From: Putridiphycobacter sp045107045
Lineage (GTDB): Bacteria; Bacteroidota; Bacteroidia; Flavobacteriales_D; Crocinitomicaceae
Direction: 5' to 3'
DNA: 48,081 bases
NCBI GenBank assembly: GCA_045107045.1
Contig: JBGCFR010000059.1
Location: forward strand, 1-48,081
Position numbers and translations under genes: made by a program. Below the pieces are notes generated by a model. It worked only from the letters and a program-made list of their open reading frames with translations. It was not told the origin of the DNA and searched no databases. This document shows positions 26,521 to 34,930 of this stretch, piece after piece; positions within the stretch are counted from its first letter, which is position 1; each line of letters begins with the position of its first letter.

Positions 26521-27710
26521 TAACAGCACTGATTGAAGTTAATATATACTGTTGCTTGTTAGCTGTTATTTATTTCGGCTTTAGAAATTTTCTAAAAAGT
26601 ACAACAAGAAGATTCTTTCTATGTATTATTCCTATAGCCGCAGTTGGTGTGTTTATATTGAAAAATTTACTGCAAAGTAATAATTCACTCATGCCTTTGC
26701 CAGTGATTGAATTAGATATCGTAACTATTGGAGCAACGATTCAAAGTGATGCGTTGAATACCAATTTGTTTTTTAGTATAAATGGTTTATACTGGATAGG
26801 TGTGGCTTTATTTATTAGTTATACTTTGGTAAAGGTCTTTTCTGTATTGTCGTACTTTAAGAATAGTGAGTTTCTTTTTAGTAAAAAAGTATGGCTCACA
26901 TCTACTGATCATCAACAATCTTTTACATTTCTTAATAGGATTCATTTATCAAACTTATTAGATCCAGAAGATAAAGCTATTGTTTTAGAACATGAATTAC
27001 TCCATGTGAAACACAAACATTCACTGGATTTATTATTACTGGAGTTATATCATGCTTTTTATTGGTTTAACCCCGTATTATTCTTAATCAAGAGAGAGTT
27101 GATTTGTGTACATGAATATCAAGTGGACCAGTCAATGTATAATAAGCATGATAAAACTTATTTAAAGCACTTACTAGCGTCATCTATGGGGGTGAACTCA
27201 TCACAAATATTATTAACTAGTCAGTTTTATAATGGATTAAGTCTGACACAACGCAAAAAACAAATGAAAACAAAAAAGAAAAACAACTGGGCTGTGGTAG
27301 CCATAATACCATTTTGTGCAATGGCGCTAGCCTTTGTTTCTTTTACAAATCGTAAAAATGTAATTCCAAACATGGCTATTGTGGAACAGGATAGTGTTTA
27401 TGATAAAGTTGAAAAAATGCCAGAATTCAAAGGCGGACAGTCTGCCATGATTGATTTTATTGTGAAAAACGTTAAGTATCCTGAAAAAGCGAAAAAGAAT
27501 GGAATAGAAGGTACTGTTTATATGAAGTTCACGGTTAAAACTGATGGACGTTTAGCAGATATTTCAAGTGCGAAAAAAGTGAATGAATTACTAGATGCAG
27601 AAGGAGTAAGAGTGATTAAACTAATGCCAAAATGGGTTCCTGGTGAAAAAGATGGGAAAAAAGTGGCTGTTCAATATGTGCTACCAATTAAGTTTAAGTT
27701 ACCAGAGTAG
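26517..27710 (+). CDS. BlaR1-like M56 membrane protease with TonB C-terminal domain
   Basis: This 397-residue membrane protein is the sensor/protease partner of BlaI. It has three N-terminal TM helices, an M56 peptidase domain with the zinc-binding motif H159-E160-L-L-H163 (EHELLHVKHKHS), another TM helix at about residues 260-276, and a periplasmic TonB C-terminal-like domain (about 310-397: KVEKMPEFKGGQSAM, VKYPEKAKKNGIEGTVYMKF). It lacks a penicillin-binding sensor domain, so the signal is probably something other than a beta-lactam; the TonB-like domain may sense an envelope partner. Members with this architecture are common in Bacteroidota. Confidence 0.9.
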   Translation: MITALIEVNIYCCLLAVIYFGFRNFLKSTTRRFFLCIIPIAAVGVFILKNLLQSNNSLMPLPVIELDIVTIGATIQSDALNTNLFFSINGLYWIGVALFISYTLVKVFSVLSYFKNSEFLFSKKVWLTSTDHQQSFTFLNRIHLSNLLDPEDKAIVLEHELLHVKHKHSLDLLLLELYHAFYWFNPVLFLIKRELICVHEYQVDQSMYNKHDKTYLKHLLASSMGVNSSQILLTSQFYNGLSLTQRKKQMKTKKKNNWAVVAIIPFCAMALAFVSFTNRKNVIPNMAIVEQDSVYDKVEKMPEFKGGQSAMIDFIVKNVKYPEKAKKNGIEGTVYMKFTVKTDGRLADISSAKKVNELLDAEGVRVIKLMPKWVPGEKDGKKVAVQYVLPIKFKLPE

Positions 27711-27778
27711 AAGGTGGTCTTACTTTATAAGGAGATCTTAGCTCAAATTTTAAAGAAATCAATTATAAATTATTTCTC

Positions 27779-27810
27779 AAAAAAATCCTCTTTAAAATGA
27801 GGATTTTTTT
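27779..27810. terminator. Terminator after blaR1
   Basis: Perfect 12-bp stem (seven A + TCCTC at 27779-27790; GAGGA + seven T at 27799-27810) with an 8-nt loop TTTAAAAT. Its T-run is ideal for the + strand operon; symmetric enough to work on both strands. Confidence 0.8.
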
Positions 27811-27856
27811 GTTTTACTTATAATCAAATAATGTACTGCTTTCAACCAATAATTTA

Positions 27857-27864
27857 TACTTTTG
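27857..27864 (+). promoter_or_regulatory. Promoter -7 box of the aminotransferase gene
   Basis: TACTTTTG matches TAnnTTTG and lies 18 nt before the ATG at 27883. No convincing TTTG was found at the -33 position. Confidence 0.4.
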
Positions 27865-27882
27865 GATTATTGATTGAATAGT

Positions 27883-29070
27883 ATGACTAGAGAAGAAACT
27901 TTCCTTAAGCACCAAGCGCAAACAACTCCTTTTCCTTATTTAATTGATGTGGATAGGGCAGAAGGTATCTATATTTGGGATCAATCTGGTAAGCGATATA
28001 TGGATATGATTGCTGGTGTTGCTGTAAATAATATTGGTCATAGACATCCTTTAGTGATCGAAGCTATTCAAAAACAACTTGACAAACATCTGCATGTAAT
28101 GGTTTATGGAGAGTATATCCAAGACAGCCAAATAGCGTTGGCAGAGAATTTAAAATCAATTTTGCCAGAGCAATTGAATTGCTCATATATCGTAAATTCA
28201 GGAACAGAAGCCATTGAAGCGGCTTTGAAGTTGGCTAAACGAGTGACTGGAAGACAGCAAATAGTATCTACTCGAAATTCTTATCATGGCAGTACGCATG
28301 GATCAATGAGTGTGTCAGGAAACGAGACAAAGAAGGCGAATTTTAGACCATTATTACCAGCAGTTAGTTTTATTACCTTTAATGATATTGAATCCTTAGA
28401 ACTAATCACAGACCAAACAGCTGGGGTGTTAATTGAGCCCATACAAGGGGATGCCGGATTACGAGTGCCAGAATCAGAATTTTTAAAAACTTTGCGTCAA
28501 AAATGTTTTGACTCAGGTGCTTTATTGATTTTTGATGAAGTACAAGTGGGCATGGGCCGGACTGGGTCAATGTTTGCTTTTGAACAATATGATGTTGTAC
28601 CTGATATTTTAGTTCTAGGAAAAGCCCTGGGCGGAGGAATGCCAGTTGGTGCCATGATTTCTTCGTATGACAATATGCAGAAATTTACTCATAATCCAAT
28701 GCTAGGTCATATCACAACATTTGGTGGACATCCAGTAATTTGTGCAGCTTCTAATTCGTGTATAAACGTTTTAAAGTCAGAAAAATGGATTAATGAAGCA
28801 GAAGCTAAAGGTTTGCTGTTAGAGGAATTGATTGCACAATGTGCTGATGTGATTGAGATTCGTAGAAAAGGACTGTTTTTTGCTGTTGAACTGGGTGACT
28901 TTGATAAAGTAAAAGCCGTCGTTGATGGTTGTTTAGAAAAAGGATTGATTGGCTTTTGGTTCTTGTCTTGTCCTACAGCTTTTAGATTGTCTCCACCATT
29001 GTGTATTACTGAAGATGAGATTAAAGAGGCTGGAAAAATCATTTTAGAGACTCTTTCAGATATCGGATAG
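27883..29070 (+). CDS. Class III PLP-dependent aminotransferase (acetylornithine aminotransferase-like)
   Basis: The 395-residue enzyme (ATG at 27883; a TTG 9 nt upstream is in frame but less likely) belongs to class III aminotransferases, with the PLP-lysine K247 in LVLGKALGGGMPVGAM and the FDEVQVGMGRTG motif just before. Other family boxes are YCNSGTEAIEAALKLAK-like VNSGTEAIEAALKLAK and HGSTHGSMS. The closest group seems to be acetylornithine/ornithine or lysine aminotransferases; the amino-acid substrate cannot be decided. It has no arginine-biosynthesis genes beside it. It converges on a methyltransferase gene 4 nt away. Confidence 0.9.
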   Translation: MTREETFLKHQAQTTPFPYLIDVDRAEGIYIWDQSGKRYMDMIAGVAVNNIGHRHPLVIEAIQKQLDKHLHVMVYGEYIQDSQIALAENLKSILPEQLNCSYIVNSGTEAIEAALKLAKRVTGRQQIVSTRNSYHGSTHGSMSVSGNETKKANFRPLLPAVSFITFNDIESLELITDQTAGVLIEPIQGDAGLRVPESEFLKTLRQKCFDSGALLIFDEVQVGMGRTGSMFAFEQYDVVPDILVLGKALGGGMPVGAMISSYDNMQKFTHNPMLGHITTFGGHPVICAASNSCINVLKSEKWINEAEAKGLLLEELIAQCADVIEIRRKGLFFAVELGDFDKVKAVVDGCLEKGLIGFWFLSCPTAFRLSPPLCITEDEIKEAGKIILETLSDIG

Positions 29071-29074
29071 TATA

Positions 29075-29719
29075 TTAAGCAGGCTTAACAACCGTTGCAA
29101 ATTGCACATAAAATATATCCATAGCACTAAAAAATAGAGGTATGTTATACAGATATGGCTTAATTGATTTTGTTTTATTAATGCCATGATGACTCAAAAT
29201 TTCATAACCATTGTCCTGGTACATTCTTTGAATACTTTTATTTGTAAACCAACGTAAATGCGTTTGGTCCATCACACCATCATTAGTGTATTGAAAGTCT
29301 TTCCGTACAATTAAGTCTTTTAATACTTTATGGTAACGCATATTAGGAATTGAACTAATCAATACTCCATTTCTACTTAGTTTTTGCTTAATCTGATTTA
29401 AAACAACACCAGGATTCACTAAATGTTCAAGCACATCATTAAAATAAATAACATCAAAATAATTATCAGGAAGCTCATCAATTTGACTTTCGCAGTTTCC
29501 AATCAATACTTTGTCGAGCTTATTTTTGGCCTTTTCGCCATGCTCTTCCATCATTTCAATACCCCAAACCTCAATACCCTTAGCATGTTTAATATGGGCA
29601 GCAAAATTACCTTCACTGCAGCCCACATCTAATAAAGTGTTGATGTTCGACGGACAAAGTGCCACCATTTCGTGTCTAACATTTTCGTAATATCCAGCTT
29701 TTTTATTTTGGTAATTCAT
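29075..29719 (-). CDS. Class I SAM methyltransferase (Methyltransf_23-like)
   Basis: The 214-residue protein is a Rossmann-fold methyltransferase with motif I TLLDVGCSEGNFA (residues 28-40), acidic residue after strand 2 in EVWGIEMMEE, and FDVIYFNDVLEHLVNP as the post-I/IV region. This type, with the DVLEHL signature and the HLRWFTNKSIQRMYQ tail, is often found in polysaccharide or glycan clusters, but no glycosyltransferase is near. The substrate is unknown. It has no operon partner upstream; the DUF4907 lipoprotein gene on the same strand ends 36 nt before its start and may be co-transcribed. Confidence 0.88.
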   Translation of the reverse strand: MNYQNKKAGYYENVRHEMVALCPSNINTLLDVGCSEGNFAAHIKHAKGIEVWGIEMMEEHGEKAKNKLDKVLIGNCESQIDELPDNYFDVIYFNDVLEHLVNPGVVLNQIKQKLSRNGVLISSIPNMRYHKVLKDLIVRKDFQYTNDGVMDQTHLRWFTNKSIQRMYQDNGYEILSHHGINKTKSIKPYLYNIPLFFSAMDIFYVQFATVVKPA

Positions 29720-29755
29720 TTACTTAATTCAATTTTTTGCCCAAAATAGCTAATT

Positions 29756-30130
29756 CTAGTCTAAGAGACCTAAACTATCTAATTCATCTATAGAAAAAGA
29801 TGGAGGGAAAATATTTTTATTCAATTTTTCAATAATGAATTGAGCAGCAACAGCTGCTTTGAATTGGCTACTGAACCCCTTGTTACCTTGAATAGAAGGA
29901 ATATGAGGTTGATTGATCATCATGTTACCGTTTTCAAGTATTTTATAACCCCAGCCCGTTTCAATGTCTTTGAAAGTTTCAAAGCTATAACCTTCAGAGT
30001 TATTTTGCGAAGGTTTAACCACTTCTTCTTTTGAAGGGTTTTCGTTGATACTCGAATCTAATGTAGAACTAGTATCAGAATCACAATTAGTAAATATAAT
30101 TAATAAAAGAAGCAAGCAAATGATTCGCAT
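29756..30130 (-). CDS. DUF4907-like lipoprotein
   Basis: The 124-residue product is a lipoprotein: MRIICLLLLLIIFTNC gives a lipobox ending in C16, followed by a Ser/Asp/Asn linker. The conserved domain (about residues 48-118) reads ETGWGYKILENGNMMINQPHIPSIQGNKGFSS, which matches my memory of DUF4907 proteins, small Bacteroidota lipoproteins typically coded next to Kelch-repeat genes, as here. Its start overlaps the stop of the upstream Kelch gene by one base. It is the last gene of the GEVED-Kelch operon and would be an inner- or outer-membrane-anchored partner. Function unknown. Confidence 0.8.
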   Translation of the reverse strand: MRIICLLLLLIIFTNCDSDTSSTLDSSINENPSKEEVVKPSQNNSEGYSFETFKDIETGWGYKILENGNMMINQPHIPSIQGNKGFSSQFKAAVAAQFIIEKLNKNIFPPSFSIDELDSLGLLD

Positions 30131-31332
30131 TAATATATAATTAATTTGGTTTGAAATTGATGAGAATGGTTATTCACCTTGCAGATGTATGTGCCAGTAC
30201 TTAGGTTAAGTCCATCAAGCTGGACTGTCTTTGAAGGTGAGTTGAAATTAGTTTCATAGCAGGTTTTACCATTCAAATCAAAAATAGATAAGTGATACTT
30301 ACCAGCTTGGGGCAAGCCATTGATTTGAATAAAATCAGATGTAGGATTTGGGTATATAAAAAACGCAGAAAGATTGTCCTTAAGGTTGTCAGATAGAATA
30401 GGGGTGTAGGCGTAAAAGTCATCCAAAAATCCACCATCATATCCAAGACCAATATAACCAATTCCGTCAATGTTTACTGCTATAGCATTAGTTCTAGCTG
30501 ACCCCATGAAATCAGATCGTTGGACCCATTGATCACCAAAATAATTGTATTCCCAAACATCTTTTTTGTAGCTCAAAGTATTATCATATCCACAAGCGAT
30601 AAAAATTTGAGGAAATACTCCCCAACCAACTGCACCTGTTCTTGGTGTTCCAGGAAAATTTGACTTCTGTTCCCAAGTATCCGTTTCTATTCGGTATATC
30701 CAAAAATCATTGGTATAAGTGCCATCATCTCCAGTTGTGAGGTACCCTTGGCCTCCATTAGAGAAGCCAACAGCGCCTTTCCTTGCAGTGCCAGCAAAAT
30801 CAGCCAATTGTGTCCAAGTATTTGAAGTGGCTTCGTACTTATAAAAGTCTTTAGTTACTCCGCTGGCATCTTGACCTGTTCCAACATAACCAAAACTGTC
30901 AATGGCAAAGCCTACAGCTTGCCTTCTAGCTGAGCCAATAAAATTTGCCTTTTGGGTCCAAGCTTTAGTTTGCGGATTATATTCCCAAAAGTCTGAAAAG
31001 TATGCTACAGTATTTCCCTGCCCCAATCCAATATATCCTTTTCCAAGAATTTTAAAACCAATTGCTCCACCTCTCTCTAAACCATCACCATTTTCTCCTC
31101 CTAACGATTCTTCCGAGTCCCAATCATCTTGATCGACATCATAAGAGTACATTTTTCTTTTAAATGATGTTACTCCTAAACCACCCACTACAAACGCTTC
31201 TCCTTTTAGAACAAATGCAGCACATGAAGAACGGGGCGGGCCGTTTACGGAATCTTTTCTGACCCAAACATCTTGGGCAGAAGTTGAAACAGCGTATAGA
31301 CAAATTAAAATTGTAAAAAGTTGTTTTATCAT
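30130..31332 (-). CDS. T9SS-secreted Kelch-repeat protein (third paralogue)
   Basis: The 400-residue protein has a signal peptide (MIKQLFTILICLYAVSTSAQ), about six Kelch blades of about 50 residues each (pattern GYVGTGxD ... DFYKYxxxxNTWTQLADFxG, rich in aromatic W), and a type A T9SS sorting domain (FFIYPNPTSDF ... LNLSTGTYICKVN) over about the last 78 residues. It should be a secreted beta-propeller. The gene follows its paralogue by 3 nt and overlaps the DUF4907 gene by one base, so it is the fourth of five in an operon. Ligand unknown; the high blade identity with its two neighbours indicates tandem duplication. Confidence 0.92.
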   Translation of the reverse strand: MIKQLFTILICLYAVSTSAQDVWVRKDSVNGPPRSSCAAFVLKGEAFVVGGLGVTSFKRKMYSYDVDQDDWDSEESLGGENGDGLERGGAIGFKILGKGYIGLGQGNTVAYFSDFWEYNPQTKAWTQKANFIGSARRQAVGFAIDSFGYVGTGQDASGVTKDFYKYEATSNTWTQLADFAGTARKGAVGFSNGGQGYLTTGDDGTYTNDFWIYRIETDTWEQKSNFPGTPRTGAVGWGVFPQIFIACGYDNTLSYKKDVWEYNYFGDQWVQRSDFMGSARTNAIAVNIDGIGYIGLGYDGGFLDDFYAYTPILSDNLKDNLSAFFIYPNPTSDFIQINGLPQAGKYHLSIFDLNGKTCYETNFNSPSKTVQLDGLNLSTGTYICKVNNHSHQFQTKLIIY

Positions 31333-31335
31333 AGC

Positions 31336-32553
31336 TTAACGAATTACAAATTTTTCAGTTTTTGAAATTGAAAAATCTTCATTTCTGTAGTGAATCAAAT
31401 AAATCCCATGGCTAAATTCATCTAAATTCAACTGAACGTTTTTCTGGTTGATAGTCTCCTCAAAATAGATTTCTTGACCATTCATGTTTCGTATTGAAAT
31501 TGAACCGTTTTCGGGAGTAGACACATTTATGACCCCATTATGACTAGGGTTTGGGAATATTTTCAGGTCAATTAAGTTTTGATCATTCGCTTCTAAAACG
31601 TCAAATGGAACATATTGATAAACACTTTGTTTTTTTCCTGAAATTCCTTTTCCGGTTCCAATATAGGCATAGTCACCAATTGTAAACACAAATGCATTTT
31701 TTCTAGCCGATCCACCAAATTCACTTCGTATAGACCATGAATCATCAAAAGGATTATATTCCCAAAGGTCTTTTTTAAAGCCGCCATCTCCTCCTAAAGT
31801 CACAAACCCTCTTTGTTTTAATGAAAAGGCACAAACACCTCCTCGCACACCTCCTGCAAAATCATTTTTTTGATTCCAAGAGCCATTTGCAGGATTGTAT
31901 TGCCAAATATCTTTGCGAAACACATTTTGATCAACACCTAGTCCAACGTAAACCATGTTTTCAATTACAAAGCTGGTTAATTGATATCTAACACCTCCAG
32001 GGAAATCAGTTTTTTGAATCCATGTGTTGTTTGACGGCTTGTATTCCCATAACTCATCAGAATAGTTATTTGGCCCTCTTTTTCCACCACAGATATAACC
32101 TTTGTTGTCCGCTACAAAACTTGTAGCAAAGTAAATGCCATTACTATTACTTCCAGGAAAACTTGATTTTTCAGTCCATTGATTAGAGGATGGGTCATAC
32201 GCCCAAAAATCTGACAAAGGTTGGCCGGTAGTCGCAACTGAACTGTCCATTCCTGTACCAACGTATCCAAGTTTTCCAATGGCGAAACCGATAGCATTTC
32301 GTCTTACTGAGCCAGGGAGGTTGGCTTTCTGGGTCCATGAGCTTGTTGCGGCATCAAATTCCCATAAATCATTTAAAACATGATCAGCTGTGTCGATCCC
32401 CATTCCCACATATCCTTTATTTTGAATTGAAAAAGAAATTGTTCTTGCTCTTTTCAGACCAGGGAAATTATTTTTTTTTACCCAATAGTTTTGAGTTTGT
32501 CCAAAAATAAGACTAGGTAAAATAAGAATAAACATCAATAGAATCAATTTCAT
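31336..32553 (-). CDS. T9SS-secreted Kelch-repeat protein (second paralogue)
   Basis: The 405-residue paralogue has a signal peptide (MKLILLMFILILPSLIFGQ), Kelch blades of the form KGYVGMGID ... LNDLWEFDAATSSWTQKANLPG, and a T9SS type A tail (DLKIFPNPSHNGV ... HGIYLIHYRNED). The start codon follows the stop of the first paralogue directly with no intervening base (TAA then ATG), so the pair must share an mRNA and are probably translationally coupled. Function as for the other Kelch proteins: a secreted propeller, ligand unknown. Confidence 0.92.
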   Translation of the reverse strand: MKLILLMFILILPSLIFGQTQNYWVKKNNFPGLKRARTISFSIQNKGYVGMGIDTADHVLNDLWEFDAATSSWTQKANLPGSVRRNAIGFAIGKLGYVGTGMDSSVATTGQPLSDFWAYDPSSNQWTEKSSFPGSNSNGIYFATSFVADNKGYICGGKRGPNNYSDELWEYKPSNNTWIQKTDFPGGVRYQLTSFVIENMVYVGLGVDQNVFRKDIWQYNPANGSWNQKNDFAGGVRGGVCAFSLKQRGFVTLGGDGGFKKDLWEYNPFDDSWSIRSEFGGSARKNAFVFTIGDYAYIGTGKGISGKKQSVYQYVPFDVLEANDQNLIDLKIFPNPSHNGVINVSTPENGSISIRNMNGQEIYFEETINQKNVQLNLDEFSHGIYLIHYRNEDFSISKTEKFVIR

Positions 32554-33714
32554 TTAATAGAGGATAAATTGACCGTTTTTAAGTAATACATTCTTTTGTT
32601 TAACTGTATAGATAAACTGCCCTGATGATAGTTCGTTACGATAAAGAGTTACTTTATTATCTGCAGAATTAATCTCCTTAATTATTTTTCCATCAATGCT
32701 ATAAATTAAAATTTCTACCGATTCGATATTAGTAATTTGAGTTAAATCAAATGTGATATAGTCACTTGCTGGGCAGGGATATAAAGAAATGGCATCATAA
32801 AATGGATTAGTCTCAGATATATTCAGAATTCTATTGTACTCCCAAAAATCACTAAAATTGATTCCATTGGTTCCAATAGCAACGTAACCTTTATTATTAA
32901 TAGTAAAGGCTGAAGAAAAACGCCTGCTGGTGCCTGGGAATTCAGGTTGAAGTGTCCAATTATTAGTTGCAGGATCGTATTCCCACATTTCTTTCATTAC
33001 ATTTCCCAATGATCCACTATATCCTAGCAGAAAATAACATTTATTATCCACCGAAAAAGCAACTCCTCCGCTTGATGCTAAACCCGGATAACTGGTCTTA
33101 ACAATCCAAGAGTCTGAGGTGGGTTTATACTCATAAAAGTTTGAGCCAGTTTTAACGTAAGCACTATTTTGCACGGTACAGGCACTTGACCAAGTATTGA
33201 TATTAGAAGGCGGGTTTTGTTTTTGAGCCCAGGTATCATCTTCGGTATTATACTCATATAGAGTTGATCCAGTTGTAATGTAACCATATTTTCCTATGCA
33301 AAAAGCCATATTGTCCCCTACATTAACTGGCGCATCAGCAATAGCTGTCCAGGTATTAGTAATCGGGTCAAATTTGAAAAATTCATCATCCTGAAAAACA
33401 CCACCACCAACATATCCTGCAGTTTTTGTTGCAAAAGCAGCGTTGCCATATGTAAGAGCAGGGTAGTCTGATTTTTGAGTCCAAGAACTCGTCGCTGGAT
33501 CATACTCCCACCAATCGGAATAGACTATATTTACACCTGTACCATTCATATGTCCAAGTCCAACGTATCCTTTATCGCCTATAGCAATTCCTGTTCCTCT
33601 ATGTCTTCCAACGCCAGGAAAATTTGGTTTTTGGTTCCATACTGATGTTGCAAAACCATTTATAGAAATGATTTCTAGTGCCACTAATAGAATGATTCGT
33701 TTTAAATATTTCAT
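32554..33714 (-). CDS. T9SS-secreted Kelch-repeat protein (first paralogue)
   Basis: The 386-residue paralogue starts with a signal peptide (MKYLKRIILLVALEIISINGFA) and has Kelch blades such as KGYVGLGH ... SDWWEYDPATSSWTQKSDYP. Its T9SS-like tail is recognisable by length and by the VEILIYSIDGKIIKEI core and FIYTVKQ strand, but the usual YPNP motif reads YPCP, a small departure that may matter for sorting. The ATG lies immediately after the stop of the GEVED protein gene. It is the second gene of the operon. Confidence 0.9.
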   Translation of the reverse strand: MKYLKRIILLVALEIISINGFATSVWNQKPNFPGVGRHRGTGIAIGDKGYVGLGHMNGTGVNIVYSDWWEYDPATSSWTQKSDYPALTYGNAAFATKTAGYVGGGVFQDDEFFKFDPITNTWTAIADAPVNVGDNMAFCIGKYGYITTGSTLYEYNTEDDTWAQKQNPPSNINTWSSACTVQNSAYVKTGSNFYEYKPTSDSWIVKTSYPGLASSGGVAFSVDNKCYFLLGYSGSLGNVMKEMWEYDPATNNWTLQPEFPGTSRRFSSAFTINNKGYVAIGTNGINFSDFWEYNRILNISETNPFYDAISLYPCPASDYITFDLTQITNIESVEILIYSIDGKIIKEINSADNKVTLYRNELSSGQFIYTVKQKNVLLKNGQFILY

Positions 33715-34854
33715 TTATTCTATTATTAATGAGTTAGTGTAATTAATGCCATCTATTGAAAAGTGAACCAAATAATAGCCTGGTGTTAATTGATCAATTT
33801 TTACAGGATTCTCTGTTACGTAATTTGTCGTTTGTACTAAATTACCAATGACATTAAAAATTTTAATTTGCTGTGATGGCACTCCGTCTAAGTTAAAAAA
33901 GTCATTTGCAGGATTTGGAAACAAACTATAATGATTGGCGTCAACATTGTCTATGCTAAGAAATTCACCTAAAATATTAATATCAAATTCACCTTGCTCA
34001 TTTCCCCAACCTTCAACGACAATTAGAATTGAATCTCGATTATTGACATTAAAAGCAACTTCAGATTGGTTGCCGCAAAGGTCACTATCGTCATTATAAG
34101 TAATTGTATTCCCGTCCTTATCAAAAACACTAAGAAAAGTGTCAAAAGTAGATCCACACAAGGAAACTGATACAGAATGAGCAGAATTGGCGACCCTAAG
34201 TAAAAAGAATACATCTGGTGATGGGTAGGCAGCACTATTATTAAAGTAGCAATAAGAATTATCTATCGTGTTGGAATAGGGCACAGAAGTTACGTTTATC
34301 GGGTCGTCTTCAGTATTTCCAACAAATCCTGAGCAATCTATACCTCCAGTAATTTCAATACTAAAGTCTGATGCAGAACCCCAGGTGAAGCTTGCACAGG
34401 GGTCGATTGGTAAAGATCCTCCTTCACGCTGAATAATTCTCATTCTTGTTGTACCATTAATGCTATTAATTGGAGGGGTGAAGTTAAATGCTGATAGGCT
34501 AACTGGAGGGGTACCATTCCAAGTTCCAATAGTTTCATTTGGTTCAAAAATATTATTTCGATTAAAATCAATCCAAGCTTGTCCATTTGAGGCATAATTA
34601 CCTCCGCAAGTACCGAACTGTACATTAAGTGTATAGTTATTACCAGCAGTTAGTGTTGCCATCAAACTTGTATGGTCTTCTAAACCTGAAATTCCAGGAC
34701 AACCATTTTGAGAAATACTGTTGCCGTCACCAATTAAGTTGACGGATTCAACATTTGAATCTGCAGTGGAAGAAGGTCCTATGTTAAGGCAGTATTGTGC
34801 ATTTGCAGGTAAAAAAAAGACAAAAAAAACTAAACATATGAGTATAACTTTCAT
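33715..34854 (-). CDS. T9SS-secreted GEVED and PPC-like domain protein
   Basis: The 379-residue protein leads the operon. After a signal peptide (to about residue 19, LPANA-Q) comes a GEVED-type beta-domain (about 40-165: WIDFNRNNIFEPNE, TRMRIIQREGG, and a final GSASDFSIEI in place of GEVEDY), then a PPC-like beta-sandwich (about 172-295: EDDPINV, VSVSLCGSTFDTFLSVFDKDGN) and a type A T9SS sorting domain (SLFPNPANDF ... LTPGYYLVHFS). Both domains are frequent in secreted proteases and adhesins of Bacteroidota. It has no protease motif. The next gene starts directly after its stop. Confidence 0.88.
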   Translation of the reverse strand: MKVILICLVFFVFFLPANAQYCLNIGPSSTADSNVESVNLIGDGNSISQNGCPGISGLEDHTSLMATLTAGNNYTLNVQFGTCGGNYASNGQAWIDFNRNNIFEPNETIGTWNGTPPVSLSAFNFTPPINSINGTTRMRIIQREGGSLPIDPCASFTWGSASDFSIEITGGIDCSGFVGNTEDDPINVTSVPYSNTIDNSYCYFNNSAAYPSPDVFFLLRVANSAHSVSVSLCGSTFDTFLSVFDKDGNTITYNDDSDLCGNQSEVAFNVNNRDSILIVVEGWGNEQGEFDINILGEFLSIDNVDANHYSLFPNPANDFFNLDGVPSQQIKIFNVIGNLVQTTNYVTENPVKIDQLTPGYYLVHFSIDGINYTNSLIIE

Positions 34855-34873
34855 GAAGCTGCTAAATTAATTT

Positions 34874-34907
34874 TAGGTTAAATTAGTAATAAAATGCTGT
34901 TAACCTA
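34874..34907 (-). promoter_or_regulatory. Inverted repeat in the leader of the Kelch operon
   Basis: Perfect 8-bp inverted repeat TAGGTTAA (34874-34881) / TTAACCTA (34900-34907) separated by 18 nt, lying 20-53 nt upstream of the GEVED start in the only gap of the region (76 nt). No U-run follows, so an operator or leader hairpin is likelier than a terminator. Function is unproven. Confidence 0.35.
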
Positions 34908-34930
34908 TTATAAAACGTGAAGAAAATGGA

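Noticed and set aside
29085..29110. AACCGTTGC sequence resembling the right arm of site B
   Set aside because: It lies inside the methyltransferase coding sequence, with no hairpin arm; coincidence.
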